Notes: generated by a model from the sequence alone, not told the origin. 64,000 nucleotides of DNA from Serpens gallinarum (GCF_014836765.1 NZ_JACSQG010000003.1:248001-312000), one strand, 5' to 3'; positions 50,684-60,571 are shown, numbered from the stretch's first letter. Numbers and translations are program-made.

Positions 50684-50814
50684 GGCTTCTTTTCACACTG
50701 AGAGCCCTAAAAAACAGGGCATAGTTGTCGGGAAGTGCACTGGTCAGGTACCAACCCACTGGGAGTGACAACCACCAGAAACACAGGCGCAAAGCCCCTG
50801 GCGGCCGGTCGCAG

Positions 50815-50843
50815 AGTATAGACAGTTAGCCCACTAATAACAA
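50815..50843 (-). promoter_or_regulatory. Sigma-70 promoter of sdhCDAB
   Basis: On the minus strand TTGTTA (50843-50838), a 17-bp spacer, and TATACT (50820-50815). One -10 base and two -35 bases differ from consensus. The transcript would begin near 50808, giving a leader of roughly 125 bases ahead of the GTG start. Confidence 0.72.
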
Positions 50844-50956
50844 CGCAGCCCTCCTCCACCAAGGGCGAATAGCCATCCATTTGCAATTCGCGTAAAAAGC
50901 ACCCCCACCCAATGGATAAGGAGAAAAATTCCTTCATTCATATGGGGTTGCGCAAA

Positions 50957-50984
50957 TTGACTTTCAAGCTTATCGCTCTATAGT
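50957..50984 (+). promoter_or_regulatory. Sigma-70 promoter of gltA
   Basis: TTGACT (50957-50962), a 16-bp spacer and TATAGT (50979-50984); each hexamer differs from consensus by one base. Transcription should begin near 50991, about 50 bases before the gltA ATG. Confidence 0.78.
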
Positions 50985-51042
50985 GATGCCGGCCCTGATG
51001 GGGGGCCGTCTGATGATTCCAAGCAAAACTAGGAGGCCATTC

Positions 51043-52329
51043 ATGGCTGACAAAAAAGCGCAGTTGATCATCGAGGGCGCTGCCCCCGTAGAACTGCCCG
51101 TTCTTACTGGCACCGTAGGCCCTGATGTAATTGACGTCCGTAGCCTGACCTCCACGGGTCGTTTCACCTTTGACCCAGGTTTTATGTCGACCGCCTCTTG
51201 TGAGTCGAAAATCACTTATATTGATGGCGACCAGGGCATCCTGCTGCACCGCGGTTATCCGATCGAACAGCTCGCCGAGCAATCCGACTATCTGGAAACC
51301 TCCTACCTGCTGCTCAACGGCGAACTGCCGAACGCCGAGCAGAAGGCCAAATTCGTCAACACCATCAAGAACCACACCATCGTTCATGAACAGCTGAAGT
51401 CCTTTCTCAATGGCTTCCGTCGTGACGCACACCCGATGGCTGTCATGTGCGGCATTGTTGGTGCGCTCTCTGCCTTCTATCACGACTCGCTGGACATCAA
51501 TAACCCGCAGCACCGTGAGATCTCCGCGCATCGCCTGATTGCCAAGATGCCGACCATTGCCGCCATGACCTACAAGTACTCGATGGGTCAGCCCATCATG
51601 TACCCGCGCAATGATCTGAACTACGCGGAAAACTTCCTGCACATGATGTTCAACACCCCGGCCGAGATCAAGCCAATCAGCCCGGTGTTGGCAAAGGCCA
51701 TGGATCGCATTTTCATCCTGCATGCGGACCATGAACAAAACGCATCGACTTCCACCGTTCGTCTGGCAGGCTCCACTGGCGCCAACCCGTTTGCCTGTAT
51801 CGCCGCTGGTATCGCCGCGCTGTGGGGCCCGGCACACGGTGGCGCCAACGAAGCCGTGCTGACCATGCTGGACGAGATCGGCACCGTCGAGAACATCGAT
51901 AAGTTCCTGGCCAAAGCCAAGGACAAGAATGATCCGTTCAAGCTGATGGGCTTTGGCCACCGCGTGTATAAGAACTTCGACCCGCGCGCAAAGGTCATGA
52001 AGCAGACCTGTGACGAAGTACTGGGCGAGCTGGGCATCAACGACCCGCAGCTTGAACTGGCGATGAAGTTGGAAGAAATCGCCCTCAAGGATCCCTACTT
52101 CGCCGAGCGCAACCTGTATCCGAACGTTGACTTCTACTCGGGCATCATCCTCAAGGCTATCGGCATCCCGACCAGCATGTTCACCGTGATCTTCGCCATG
52201 TCGCGTACCGTTGGCTGGATCTCGCACTGGAAGGAAATGATCGAAAGCGGCCAGAAGATCGGCCGTCCGCGTCAACTGTACACAGGTGCAACACCGCGTG
52301 ATTTCGCTCCGCTAAACGAGCGCACGTAA
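51043..52329 (+). CDS. gltA: Citrate synthase
   Basis: A 428-residue enzyme condensing acetyl-CoA with oxaloacetate, the entry step of the TCA cycle. Catalytic stretches: [33 protein letters not shown] with the first catalytic histidine, and [17 protein letters not shown] with the second histidine and the aspartate. Length and sequence fit the large hexameric, NADH-inhibited form of Gram-negative bacteria. AGGAGG precedes the ATG at 51043; the frame opens 20 codons earlier in the leader. Confidence 0.97.
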   Translation: MADKKAQLIIEGAAPVELPVLTGTVGPDVIDVRSLTSTGRFTFDPGFMSTASCESKITYIDGDQGILLHRGYPIEQLAEQSDYLETSYLLLNGELPNAEQKAKFVNTIKNHTIVHEQLKSFLNGFRRDAHPMAVMCGIVGALSAFYHDSLDINNPQHREISAHRLIAKMPTIAAMTYKYSMGQPIMYPRNDLNYAENFLHMMFNTPAEIKPISPVLAKAMDRIFILHADHEQNASTSTVRLAGSTGANPFACIAAGIAALWGPAHGGANEAVLTMLDEIGTVENIDKFLAKAKDKNDPFKLMGFGHRVYKNFDPRAKVMKQTCDEVLGELGINDPQLELAMKLEEIALKDPYFAERNLYPNVDFYSGIILKAIGIPTSMFTVIFAMSRTVGWISHWKEMIESGQKIGRPRQLYTGATPRDFAPLNERT

Positions 52330-52335
52330 CACGCA

Positions 52336-52373
52336 CCCATAAAAAAGGCTGCTTCGGCAGCCTTTTTTATGGG
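52336..52373. terminator. Intrinsic terminator after gltA, bidirectional
   Basis: A perfect 17-bp stem (52336-52352 with 52357-52373) closed by a TTCG tetraloop, with an A6 run in one arm and a T6 run in the other. It ends gltA and probably also the convergent START-domain gene. Confidence 0.92.
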
Positions 52374-52417
52374 CGGAGGTTCATCACGTGCGCCGCCCCA
52401 GCCAACGCACGTTGACC

Positions 52418-53026
52418 TCAGGGCTTTTCAGCCAGGTCGCGCAATCCTTTCAGTGTGTTGAATGGCGCATCAACGACAAAGCTGTTGGCCAGCCAGGACG
52501 GAACACTGCCGCCTGGCTCGGTATGCAACTGGTAGGTCACTTGCACCGCATCGTCACCCTTTGGCTCGAGTTTCCACAGCCCATCGACCTTGGCAACACG
52601 CACATAACCCTTCTCTTCTGGCAGATAAGAGGGAACGCCCAAGAGATGGCGAACCAGCCCACCGTCAGGGGTCGTTTCGGTACTGACTTCGATAATCGAA
52701 TCCCGCGGTGTTACCGGCCAAGGCGTATTGAAATAACTGTGAGTCCAGCTTTTCCCACCCTCCTGCTTGATCAATTCCTGCTTCTTGCACTCATGGATCC
52801 ATGAGCATGAGCCTGCCACATCATCTTGCAGCGCCTTGACCTTGGCCATATCGGCGTTGATGGTCACCACACCACGATAAGCCTTGTACTTCGAGCCCTC
52901 GACAGGCGCCAGATACACTTGTATGCCCCCTTCATCCTTCGCCAGTTGCCAATCTTCTGCCTGCACCACTCCCGCAACCAGCAAGGCCAGCCCTATGCAC
53001 AGAGATAAGGAATGAACGTTTCCCAT
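52418..53026 (-). CDS. Exported START-domain (lipid-binding-fold) protein
   Basis: A 202-residue protein with signal peptide MGNVHSLSLCIGLALLVAGV, likely cut after VVQA before EDWQ. It has a START-like domain (EDWQLAKDEGGIQVYLAPVE, DSIIEVSTETTPDGG, VQVTYQLHTEPGGSVPSWLA, ending NTLKGLRDLAEKP). START domains hold hydrophobic ligands; the bacterial role is unknown. AAGGA precedes the ATG. It is adjacent to gltA in other pseudomonads too. Confidence 0.88.
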   Translation of the reverse strand: MGNVHSLSLCIGLALLVAGVVQAEDWQLAKDEGGIQVYLAPVEGSKYKAYRGVVTINADMAKVKALQDDVAGSCSWIHECKKQELIKQEGGKSWTHSYFNTPWPVTPRDSIIEVSTETTPDGGLVRHLLGVPSYLPEEKGYVRVAKVDGLWKLEPKGDDAVQVTYQLHTEPGGSVPSWLANSFVVDAPFNTLKGLRDLAEKP

Positions 53027-53087
53027 GTTGTTTTTCCTTCTTCTTGAGTTCATCACCCAGCATAATCGGACTTACGCTACGCCTACG

Positions 53088-53339
53088 TCATGCAGTTGCT
53101 TGTTCCAGCCAGCCCAACAGCTGGATGGCCTCTTCCCGACTGTCACCACAAACCGCTCTGTCCGCCTGAAACGCGGCACACACGGACGGCCGTCCGGGCT
53201 GATCGAATATTCCACATAGATTCTCCTCGGTCAGGTGCAGGCATCGCTGGCCAGCGGCTTTGCCATTGGGCATGCCCGGAATGGGCGAACTGATGGAGGG
53301 AGCAATACAGCAGGCACCACAACCCGCGCGGCACTTCAT
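53088..53339 (-). CDS. YkgJ-family cysteine cluster protein
   Basis: An 83-residue protein with the zinc/iron-chelating CxxxCxxCC-type pattern MKCRAGCGACCIAPSISSPI, then CLHLTEENLCGIF and CAAFQADRAVCG. I choose the ATG at 53337-53339, which begins the family sequence; an ATG five codons upstream is possible. Metal binding is expected; function unknown. Confidence 0.88.
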   Translation of the reverse strand: MKCRAGCGACCIAPSISSPIPGMPNGKAAGQRCLHLTEENLCGIFDQPGRPSVCAAFQADRAVCGDSREEAIQLLGWLEQATA

Positions 53340-53429
53340 GGCTACGGATCTCATCGAGTGTCAAAACAGGGGCGTGATTCTACCCGCCCAATAATTTTCT
53401 TTGGAATTCTTCGTTACGGCGCAAGACGC

Positions 53430-55589
53430 TTACCCAAAGCGAGAGTGGCCGCTCACTCGGAATTGGCCCACCAACTGTTGCAGTTTGCGAGTGGTTTGCC
53501 GCACTCGCTCGGCGCTGTCATTCAAGACACCGAGGGTCGACCCCATGTCTGCCGAAGCCTGTTCCACACCCCTGATGGTCTGCCCGTAGTGCAGGCTGCG
53601 CTCCTTGAGCTGATGGATGATTTCGAAGATGCGCTCAACAGCAACTTGTAGCTGGGCGGTCTCGGTGGAGGCTGTTTCGTTCAGCGCCAGGCTGTTGTCG
53701 ACGTTCTGTATGCCCTCATCCATAAAGGCCACGGCCCGTCGGGTTTCAGCCTGCAAGCTGCCGACCATGCGGCCGATTTCTTCCGCAGCCTGGGCCGTTC
53801 GCTGCGCCAAGGTACGCACCTCTCCCGCCACCACGGCGAAACCGCGACCATGCTCGCCTGCCCGCGCTGCCTCAATCGCTGCGTTGAGGGCGAGCAAATT
53901 TGTTTGCGCGGTGATATCACCGATGATCCCTACGAACTTGTCGATTTCCGCCATACGACTATCGAGCAACCGCACACTCTGCGCCGAATGCTCGACCACG
54001 CCGCGGATCGACTGAGTACCCTGGCGCACTCTCTCAAGGCGCTCGCGGGCGCCTACCATCACTTCATCCATGGCCTGTTGCATTTCTTCAGCCGTCATTG
54101 ACGCCTGCTGGATCTGACCCAGCTGCTCCTCCACCAGCAACAGCAGCTCATGCACCGTTTCGGCAACGTCGCGTGTGGTGTGCCCCGCCTCGCTGCTGCG
54201 TGCGAGCATCACATCGTTATCCTGGCGCACGCGGGTAGTGACCTGAATCACCTGACCAACAACTCCATCCAGACTATCGAGGAAACTGTTGATCCAACGC
54301 CCCATATCGCCGGTCTCATCGTTGCCTAGACGCGCGGTATCCAGGCGCTGCTTCAAATTGCCCTCGCCTTCAGCCAGGGTCCGGATCAGCTCGGTCATCT
54401 CCTGCATTCGGGCTTCCAGCCGACTCGGTCCAAACAGGGCGAAAGCGCCCGCACCCAGTACGACCAGGCCGGCATCGAGCGCATCCAATGCCAGCAAAGA
54501 CAAGCCGCTGTAATGGTGCAGAGCGCTGCGGATGACAAACAACACGAGTGCCGTGACCAGGTAAACCTTCATCAACCCCGTGCTCAACGAGCGCCTGCGA
54601 TACACCTCCTCCAGGTCGGCCTCGCACATCATGCCCCAGCGGTCCGGCGAACCCGGCAATTGGAAACTCAGGCCCTTACCGATGACCGGCACATGGCGGT
54701 AGTCCGCATACCCCGGATAAGTCACGAACAGATTGCTTCCGTGAGCGATGGTATCCCGCACGCCGGGATGCAACTGACCCGTAGCCGGGTCGGTAAAGCG
54801 CAGCTCCAGTTCGGTGTGTCGACGCACTCGCACCAGGCCCCAGGCGGTATGCACACCTGCCTTGAGGTTCTCACCGTGACTGAAGGTGCCGTCTTCGAAG
54901 CGCGAACGCGACAAGGCCGTACCGGCAGTGATTTCCGGTGCGAAGACAGACTCCACCATGAACAGATAATTATCGCCAGATTCGGGGAACACATGCCCGG
55001 CCTCGCGCTGGATCAAATCGCCCAGCACATCGTTCGGCACCCGCGCGCAGAGGCAGCCAAGCACGCGTCCGGCGACTCGGATCGGCTGATAGAACATCAC
55101 GGTCACAGCATCGTGAAACGACGACGTGGTCGGCCCGATTCGCTCGGTCAACGGATCACAGTACGGGCCGTGCAAAAAGGGCTGGCGTAGCCCCTGGGCT
55201 AACGCTTTGGTGTGACGCACAGACTGACCAACATGCTCCTCCCACGTGGACGCTAGCACACTGCCCTCGCTGTCCACCACGAACAATTCAGCGCAGTCGG
55301 GCACATGATTCAGCTTACTCACCAGCGTGGCGCGGTCGATCGCCGGAAAACATACCGCGAGGTTCTCAGCCAGCTCGGTCAACTGCTCCCAGTAACCTTG
55401 CGTCCATTGCTGAAGACGCTTGACCCGCACCTGGGCAATGCCTTCAAACGTCTGCTCCAACTGAGGCTGAATACCCCGATTCAACCAACATGACCAGCTC
55501 ATTGCCAACTTGCCGGTCTTTCCGGTCCAGGGTAGCCAGCCGCGCTCGGCCGGACTCAGGTGTGCCTGTGAATTACGAGAATGGGTCAT
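53430..55589 (-). CDS. Large methyl-accepting chemotaxis protein with atypical topology
   Basis: A 719-residue receptor. Residues about 50-330 form a Cache/PDC-like sensor ([52 protein letters not shown]), but no clear helix precedes it. Two hydrophobic segments follow the sensor at about 343-360 and 370-393, then a HAMP-like region and the signalling domain with [19 protein letters not shown] and [20 protein letters not shown]. If both helices are real and no N-terminal helix exists, the sensor would be cytoplasmic. AAGGAATC lies ahead of the ATG. Ligand unknown. Confidence 0.9.
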   Translation of the reverse strand: MTHSRNSQAHLSPAERGWLPWTGKTGKLAMSWSCWLNRGIQPQLEQTFEGIAQVRVKRLQQWTQGYWEQLTELAENLAVCFPAIDRATLVSKLNHVPDCAELFVVDSEGSVLASTWEEHVGQSVRHTKALAQGLRQPFLHGPYCDPLTERIGPTTSSFHDAVTVMFYQPIRVAGRVLGCLCARVPNDVLGDLIQREAGHVFPESGDNYLFMVESVFAPEITAGTALSRSRFEDGTFSHGENLKAGVHTAWGLVRVRRHTELELRFTDPATGQLHPGVRDTIAHGSNLFVTYPGYADYRHVPVIGKGLSFQLPGSPDRWGMMCEADLEEVYRRRSLSTGLMKVYLVTALVLFVIRSALHHYSGLSLLALDALDAGLVVLGAGAFALFGPSRLEARMQEMTELIRTLAEGEGNLKQRLDTARLGNDETGDMGRWINSFLDSLDGVVGQVIQVTTRVRQDNDVMLARSSEAGHTTRDVAETVHELLLLVEEQLGQIQQASMTAEEMQQAMDEVMVGARERLERVRQGTQSIRGVVEHSAQSVRLLDSRMAEIDKFVGIIGDITAQTNLLALNAAIEAARAGEHGRGFAVVAGEVRTLAQRTAQAAEEIGRMVGSLQAETRRAVAFMDEGIQNVDNSLALNETASTETAQLQVAVERIFEIIHQLKERSLHYGQTIRGVEQASADMGSTLGVLNDSAERVRQTTRKLQQLVGQFRVSGHSRFG

Positions 55590-55746
55590 GCAGATTCCTT
55601 ACTGCGATAGCAATCACAAAAGGACATAGCAACTACCGGACCAGCCCACTTACACGCACCCAAACAGCAAACACAGGGAACGCTACGCACCAATCAGGTG
55701 CACCCAACAAAACCCCGCGCATAGCAATGCGCCATTATGGATCACC

Positions 55747-56508
55747 TCAACTGGCTGGCCGCAAGGCGTCCAACAACGTGTCCAGGCTGTAACCCAGACG
55801 CGGCGCCAATGCTTCAGCACGTGCCCGCAGGCCTTGCATATCCAGCTCCTGATCCAGGTCAGCCGGCACCAGCAACGCCACGTTGCCTTCCTTGACCGGG
55901 CATTCCCAATAATGGCGATGGAACAATCCGCGCAACAAGGGTGCGCCCAGCGGTTTGCCGTCATTGGTGGCCCACTGATTGATCACCAGCCAGCCGTCCG
56001 GATTCAGCTTGGCCTGGCACGCCTCGAGGAAGGTCCAGGCCAGATGCCCGGCGCCTGGCCCCTGATCGGTGTAGAGGTCGACGAACAGCAAATCGGTGGT
56101 TTCCGCGCTTTCCAGCAATTTCAAGGCATCGCCGATTCGAATGGTCAGGCGTGGATCATCATCCAGTCCCAAGTACTCAATGGCCAGGCGCGGCACGTCC
56201 GGGCGCAGCTCAATGACCTCGACATCCTCAAGTGGCAGGAATTTCAGGCACGCCTGGGTCAGGTTGCCGGCGCCAAGACCAAGAAACAGCGCTGACTCCG
56301 GCGCCGCGTGGCACAGCGCGCCGAGTAACATGGCGCGGGTGTAGTCATATTCCAGCCAGGCTGGATCGGCCGTAAATACGCAGCTTTGCTCGACGGCATC
56401 GCCAAATTCGAGAAAGCGATACTCGCCCACCTCCACCACCCGCACCACACCAAAGGCATCATGCACCTCGGCCAGTAGTACTTCTTCGCGCTGATCACTT
56501 TCGTTCAC
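55747..56508 (-). CDS. Spermidine-synthase-like methyltransferase-fold protein
   Basis: A 253-residue Rossmann-fold protein of the spermine/spermidine synthase-like group: YDYTRAMLLGAL, ALFLGLGAGNLTQACLKFLP, VEVIELRPDVPRLAIEYLGL and DLLFVDLYTDQGPGAG. Classical polyamine synthases carry a GGGDG loop; here it is GLGAGN, so aminopropyl transfer is uncertain. Start is the GTG at 56506-56508 with GGAGGT six bases away; the frame is open to 56922 but has no family sequence there. Confidence 0.85.
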   Translation of the reverse strand: MNESDQREEVLLAEVHDAFGVVRVVEVGEYRFLEFGDAVEQSCVFTADPAWLEYDYTRAMLLGALCHAAPESALFLGLGAGNLTQACLKFLPLEDVEVIELRPDVPRLAIEYLGLDDDPRLTIRIGDALKLLESAETTDLLFVDLYTDQGPGAGHLAWTFLEACQAKLNPDGWLVINQWATNDGKPLGAPLLRGLFHRHYWECPVKEGNVALLVPADLDQELDMQGLRARAEALAPRLGYSLDTLLDALRPAS

Positions 56509-56878
56509 GGACGCACCTCCGGATGCCACGGTGTACAACAGCCCACTGTACCGCCCAATCGCCGCGCCACTATGGAAATAGCCTGTGCCCGATGCGCCAG
56601 CACCAGAAGAATAGGTTTCATTGACCGCCTGACCTGCTGGATATGTCGTCCGCCGCTGGCGGACCCAAAGACTGCCTATGCTTGCGGAAGCAGGACAGAA
56701 ACACAATCGGCACAACCCGCCGGAGACCTGTCTGCCTGACTTGATCAGCCGCCAGCCTCGCGTTTGCGTGTGCCGCAAACCACGCTGGCACTGCGCCAAT
56801 CTGTCAAAGATCAACATCGCCAAAGCCCTGATCGGGTTACCATGCCGCTCTTTCCGATCCGCCACAGCGAGTACCCTG
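56509..56878 (+). promoter_or_regulatory. Divergent region with leader hairpins ahead of DAHP synthase
   Basis: 370 bp without a credible gene. It contains a perfect hairpin gtccgcc (56648-56654) / ggcggac (56658-56664) and another, gtttgcg (56762-56768) / cgcaaac (56774-56780). The frame of the DAHP synthase stays open through much of it, but the sequence is unlike the family. I see no aromatic-rich leader peptide and no clear promoter boxes. Confidence 0.4.
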
Positions 56879-58225
56879 ATGTCGCAAGCCTGGAGTCCTG
56901 AAAGCTGGAGAACCCGCCCCATCCAGCAGCAACCCGAATACCCCGATGCGGCCCACTTGGCCCAGGTTGAACAAACCCTGGCCAGCTATCCGCCGCTGGT
57001 ATTTGCTGGTGAAGCCCGTGAACTGCGCCGTCAGTTCGCCGAAGTCACCCAAGGCCGGGCCTTTCTGCTCCAGGGCGGCGATTGCGCGGAAAGCTTTGCG
57101 GAATTTTCTGCTGCGAAGATTCGCGACACCTTCAAGGTCTTGCTGCAAATGGCGATCGTCATGACCTTCGCCGCCGGCTGCCCGGTAGTGAAGGTCGGAC
57201 GCATGGCCGGCCAGTTCGCCAAACCGCGTTCTTCCGGCAGCGAAACCATCGGCGATGTCACCCTGCCCGCCTACCGTGGCGATATCGTCAACGGTATAGG
57301 CTTTGACGAGACAAGCCGCGTACCCGACCCCGAGCGGCTGCTGCAGGCCTATCACCAGTCCACTGCCAGCCTCAACCTGCTACGTGCCTTCGCCCAGGGC
57401 GGCTTTGCCGATGTGCACCAAGTGCATCAATGGAACCTGGATTTCATCGCCAATTCGGCCCTGGCTGAGAAATACCAGCAGTTGGCCGGCCGCTTGGATG
57501 AAACCCTGGCCTTCATGCGCGCCTGCGGCTTGGACGGCGCACCGCAGCTGCGTGAGGCCAGTTTCTTCACCGCCCATGAGGCGTTACTGCTCAACTACGA
57601 GCAAGCCTTCGTGCGCCAGGATAGCCTCACCGGCAACTGGTACGACTGCTCGGCGCATATGTTGTGGATCGGCGATCGCACCCGCCAATTGGACGGCGCC
57701 CATGTAGAATTCCTGCGCGGCGTCGGCAACCCGATCGGCGTCAAGGTCGGCCCGAGCATGGACCCAGACGAGCTGATTCGCCTGATCGACATCCTCAATC
57801 CGGACAACGACCCCGGCCGCCTCAACCTGATTGCGCGCATGGGCGCAGGCAATGTGGAGCAGCACCTGCCCGCGCTGATCCGCGCCGTACAGCGGGAGGG
57901 CAAACAGGTGCTGTGGAGCTCCGACCCTATGCACGGCAACACCATGAAGGCGTCCAGCGGCTACAAGACCCGCGACTTCGCAAGAATTCTCACCGAAGTG
58001 CAGCAATTCTTCGCTGTGCATCACGCTGAAGGGACCTATGCCGGTGGCATCCACATCGAAATGACCGGCCAGAACGTCACCGAATGCATCGGCGGCAGCC
58101 GACCGATCACCGAGGCGGGCTTGTCGGACCGTTATCACACCCACTGCGACCCGCGCATGAATGCCGACCAATCCCTGGAACTGGCCTTTATGATTGCCGA
58201 AAACCTCAAGCAGATTCGCCGCTAG
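56879..58225 (+). CDS. Class II 3-deoxy-7-phosphoheptulonate (DAHP) synthase
   Basis: A 448-residue enzyme joining phosphoenolpyruvate and erythrose 4-phosphate, first step of the shikimate pathway. Plant-like class II motifs: [20 protein letters not shown] with the metal-binding cysteine, [50 protein letters not shown] and [15 protein letters not shown]. Starts at the ATG at 56879 ([10 protein letters not shown]), with only a weak GCGAG upstream. Pseudomonads also carry class I enzymes; this class II form may feed special routes, which the context here does not show. Confidence 0.94.
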   Translation: MSQAWSPESWRTRPIQQQPEYPDAAHLAQVEQTLASYPPLVFAGEARELRRQFAEVTQGRAFLLQGGDCAESFAEFSAAKIRDTFKVLLQMAIVMTFAAGCPVVKVGRMAGQFAKPRSSGSETIGDVTLPAYRGDIVNGIGFDETSRVPDPERLLQAYHQSTASLNLLRAFAQGGFADVHQVHQWNLDFIANSALAEKYQQLAGRLDETLAFMRACGLDGAPQLREASFFTAHEALLLNYEQAFVRQDSLTGNWYDCSAHMLWIGDRTRQLDGAHVEFLRGVGNPIGVKVGPSMDPDELIRLIDILNPDNDPGRLNLIARMGAGNVEQHLPALIRAVQREGKQVLWSSDPMHGNTMKASSGYKTRDFARILTEVQQFFAVHHAEGTYAGGIHIEMTGQNVTECIGGSRPITEAGLSDRYHTHCDPRMNADQSLELAFMIAENLKQIRR

Positions 58226-58288
58226 CCTTTTGCGAGACTGGGTGGGATCTCTCCATCCAGTCGTGTCGGCGGCATAGCCCAGTAACCG

Positions 58289-59206
58289 TCAAGCGAACCG
58301 CTTACGCAACCAGGCACCACTGCTCACCAGGCTGATGCCCAGCAGCACCAAGACCGCCCCGCCCAAAAAGCTGATGCTCAACGGCTCGTCCAGCACCAGC
58401 ACGCCAAAGCCCACCCCGAACAGCGGCGTCATGAACGAGAAAACCGCCAGGTTGGACGCTAAATAGCGGCGCATCAGCCAGAACCAGGCGAAGTAACTGA
58501 AGAACGACACCACCACGCCCTGGAACAGCACGCTGGCAATCGCCACCGGGGTTATCCGTGTGGAAGTGATTTCACCCAACGCGATGGCAATCCCAGCCAA
58601 TAGCACGGCAGCCACGGCCAACTGATAGAACAAGGTCAGCGCCGGCGGTGCTTCAGACAGCCGAGAACTGCGCACCACGACGGTGGTCAGTCCCCAGGAC
58701 AGCCCCGCCAACAGCCCCAGACCATCGCCGAGCAGCATGTGGCGGTCGAGAGTCGTGCTGAGCACGCTGCCGCCGAACGCAAGACAGATACCGATGAAGC
58801 ACACGCCAATGCCCAGCCATTGCAGCGGCAGCAGCCGTTCGCTGGGCAACAGCAGGTGCAGTGCCAGGGCGGAAAAGATCGGTGCCGTATAGAGAAACAC
58901 CGCCATGTGCGAGGCGGAGGTGTAGCGCAACCCCAGGGCAATGAACAAAAACTCCAGGGCAAACAGCACACCGGCCAACAGTCCGGCGCCCAGATTGTCC
59001 CGGCCCATGGCGCTCCAACCGCCCCGCCAGAGCATCAGCAAGGCGACCAGAAAAGCTGCGATGCCCGAGCGCAGGGTCGCCTGCAGTACGGGCGCCACAT
59101 CGGCGGCCGCCAGTTTGATCGCCACCTGCTGGAAACCCCAGATCACGCACAAACCCAGCATCACCTGGAACAAAAAACCATCCGCACTTTTCCGGCTGCC
59201 GGTCAT
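58289..59206 (-). CDS. EamA-family (DMT superfamily) transporter
   Basis: A 305-residue inner-membrane protein with ten predicted helices in two EamA repeats (VMLGLCVIWGFQQVAIKLAA; LLAGLSWGLTTVVVRSSRL). Such carriers usually export metabolites or amino acids; the substrate cannot be read. I use the ATG at 59204-59206 with GAGG upstream. Confidence 0.92.
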   Translation of the reverse strand: MTGSRKSADGFLFQVMLGLCVIWGFQQVAIKLAAADVAPVLQATLRSGIAAFLVALLMLWRGGWSAMGRDNLGAGLLAGVLFALEFLFIALGLRYTSASHMAVFLYTAPIFSALALHLLLPSERLLPLQWLGIGVCFIGICLAFGGSVLSTTLDRHMLLGDGLGLLAGLSWGLTTVVVRSSRLSEAPPALTLFYQLAVAAVLLAGIAIALGEITSTRITPVAIASVLFQGVVVSFFSYFAWFWLMRRYLASNLAVFSFMTPLFGVGFGVLVLDEPLSISFLGGAVLVLLGISLVSSGAWLRKRFA

Positions 59207-59272
59207 GGCTGAGCCTCGAGACCATCTGGGCAAGAACACATCAACACATCACATTCCATCAATCCGAGCATC

Positions 59273-59303
59273 AAAAAACGGAGCCCCGCCAGGCAGGGCT
59301 CCG
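59273..59303 (-). terminator. Intrinsic terminator of the DUF1127 gene
   Basis: Stem cggagccc (59279-59286) / gggctccg (59296-59303), loop of nine bases, followed on the minus strand by six Ts (59278-59273). Located 30 bases past the stop. Confidence 0.85.
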
Positions 59304-59332
59304 TCACTGTTTTCGCTGACCACGTGCGTGGC

Positions 59333-59569
59333 TCAATGTTTCAGCGGATCATCCCAGAATGGCCGCTGGCTCTCCACTTCGATATCCGCGCGGCTTACGC
59401 CGATGTCCTTGAGGGTGGCATCGCTGAGCGCTGCCAGTTGTTGCCGTTGGCGGTACAGCTGATGCCAGCGGCGCAGCTGCCGGGCCGCTCCGGACGCCAG
59501 CGCCGACAGTGAGGCACCGCTGTTGCGCCGCATGTCGATGACGTGGATATAACCTTTTTGACCTTTCAT
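59333..59569 (-). CDS. DUF1127 domain small protein
   Basis: A 78-residue basic protein whose C-terminal half matches DUF1127 (LRRWHQLYRQRQQLAALSDA then TLKDIGVSRADIE). Short DUF1127 proteins bind RNA and affect phosphate or other metabolism in some alphaproteobacteria; in pseudomonads they commonly sit divergent from a LysR gene, as here. GGAGGG lies just ahead of the ATG at 59567-59569. Confidence 0.88.
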   Translation of the reverse strand: MKGQKGYIHVIDMRRNSGASLSALASGAARQLRRWHQLYRQRQQLAALSDATLKDIGVSRADIEVESQRPFWDDPLKH

Positions 59570-59665
59570 CTGTCTGCCCTCCGAGTGGGTTGGCGACAGT
59601 TTCTCGCCGGGCCTAAGATCAATCCAACGAATGTTTCTTATGCTATCCATCTGGAGGATTGATCA
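59570..59665. promoter_or_regulatory. Divergent promoter region, DUF1127 / LysR
   Basis: A 96-bp shared region; the part around 59620-59650 is AT-rich. Expected to hold the LysR binding site and both promoters. No exact boxes are called. Confidence 0.4.
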
Positions 59666-60520
59666 ATGGCCACCTACCCCGGCATCGATACCGAATTGCT
59701 GCGCAGCTTCGTCGCCATCGCCGACCACGGTGGCTTCACCCGCGCGGCGGATGTGGTCAATCGCACGCAATCAGCCATCAGCATGCAGATGAAGCGCCTG
59801 GAAGACGACGTGCTGGAACGCCAGCTGTTCGAGCGCGACGGTCGTCAGGTTCGGCTTACCGCCGAAGGCCAGGTACTGCTCGGCTACGCGCGGCGCATCC
59901 TCAAGCTGCAGGGTGAAGTGATCACCACCCTGCGCCAGCCGCATATGGTCGGCGCGGTACGCATCGGCACCCCTGACGATTATGTGATGCGTTTTTTACC
60001 CGGCATCCTGTCGCGCTTTGCCCAGGCCTACCCGCTGGTCCAGGTAGAAGTGCATTGCGAGTCATCTACCCAGTTGCTGCAACGCCAGGACTTGGACTTA
60101 ACCATCGTCACCCGCAAGCCAGGCGATGAAATCGGACAACTGTTGCGTCAGGACCCTTTGCTCTGGCTCGAGGCGCCCGGCTTCGATGTGCATGAACAGC
60201 GGCCGCTTCCCCTGGCGATGTTCAATAACGACTGCTTCTGCCGCGCCTGGACCTGCAACGCGCTGGACGCCCAGGAAATCGATTACCGAGTTGCCTATAC
60301 CAGCCCCAGCCTCTCGGCGATCATGGCCGTGGTCAGCGCCGGCCTCGCCGTAACCGCCCAGATGCAGAGCGTGATCCCTCCGGATTTGCGCGTTCTCGGC
60401 GAAGCCGATGGCTTGCCGAAATTACCGCAAAGCAGCATTGTGCTGCTGCGCAACCCGCACAACGTCTCGCCAGTCAGCGAGACCTTGGCCGAGCATATCG
60501 TCGAGGGGTTCCGGCTTTGA
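59666..60520 (+). CDS. LysR-family transcriptional regulator
   Basis: A 284-residue regulator: helix-turn-helix in residues 8-66 (LLRSFVAIADHGGFTRAADV, RTQSAISMQMKRLEDDV, LFERDGRQVRLTAEG) and a LysR substrate-binding domain after about residue 88. GGAGG lies ahead of the ATG. Divergent from the DUF1127 gene, its probable target. Confidence 0.93.
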   Translation: MATYPGIDTELLRSFVAIADHGGFTRAADVVNRTQSAISMQMKRLEDDVLERQLFERDGRQVRLTAEGQVLLGYARRILKLQGEVITTLRQPHMVGAVRIGTPDDYVMRFLPGILSRFAQAYPLVQVEVHCESSTQLLQRQDLDLTIVTRKPGDEIGQLLRQDPLLWLEAPGFDVHEQRPLPLAMFNNDCFCRAWTCNALDAQEIDYRVAYTSPSLSAIMAVVSAGLAVTAQMQSVIPPDLRVLGEADGLPKLPQSSIVLLRNPHNVSPVSETLAEHIVEGFRL

Positions 60521-60526
60521 TCTGAG

Positions 60527-60562
60527 CAAAAAAACCTGGCATGGCGTGTTAAGCGCCATGCC
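60527..60562 (-). terminator. Terminator between LysR and TauE genes
   Basis: A perfect 9-bp stem ggcatggcg (60538-60546) / cgccatgcc (60554-60562), loop of seven bases, with an A7 run (60528-60534) that gives a U tract on the minus strand. It ends the TauE/SafE gene and may also stop the convergent LysR transcript. Confidence 0.82.
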
Positions 60563-60571
60563 GGATGGGAT

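Larger units (their letters stand above)
50684..51042. promoter_or_regulatory. Divergent sdh / gltA control region
   Basis: A 359-bp gene-free region holding separate promoters for the minus-strand sdhCDAB operon and plus-strand gltA, and leaders of about 125 and 50 bases. Spacing of about 115 bp between the two -35 boxes leaves room for shared regulators; I do not recognise a specific operator. Confidence 0.7.

Noticed and set aside
53430-55589. Fusion or frameshift explaining the odd chemoreceptor topology
   Set aside because: The frame is continuous, the start has a good ribosome site, and domain order is coherent from sensor to signalling tip.
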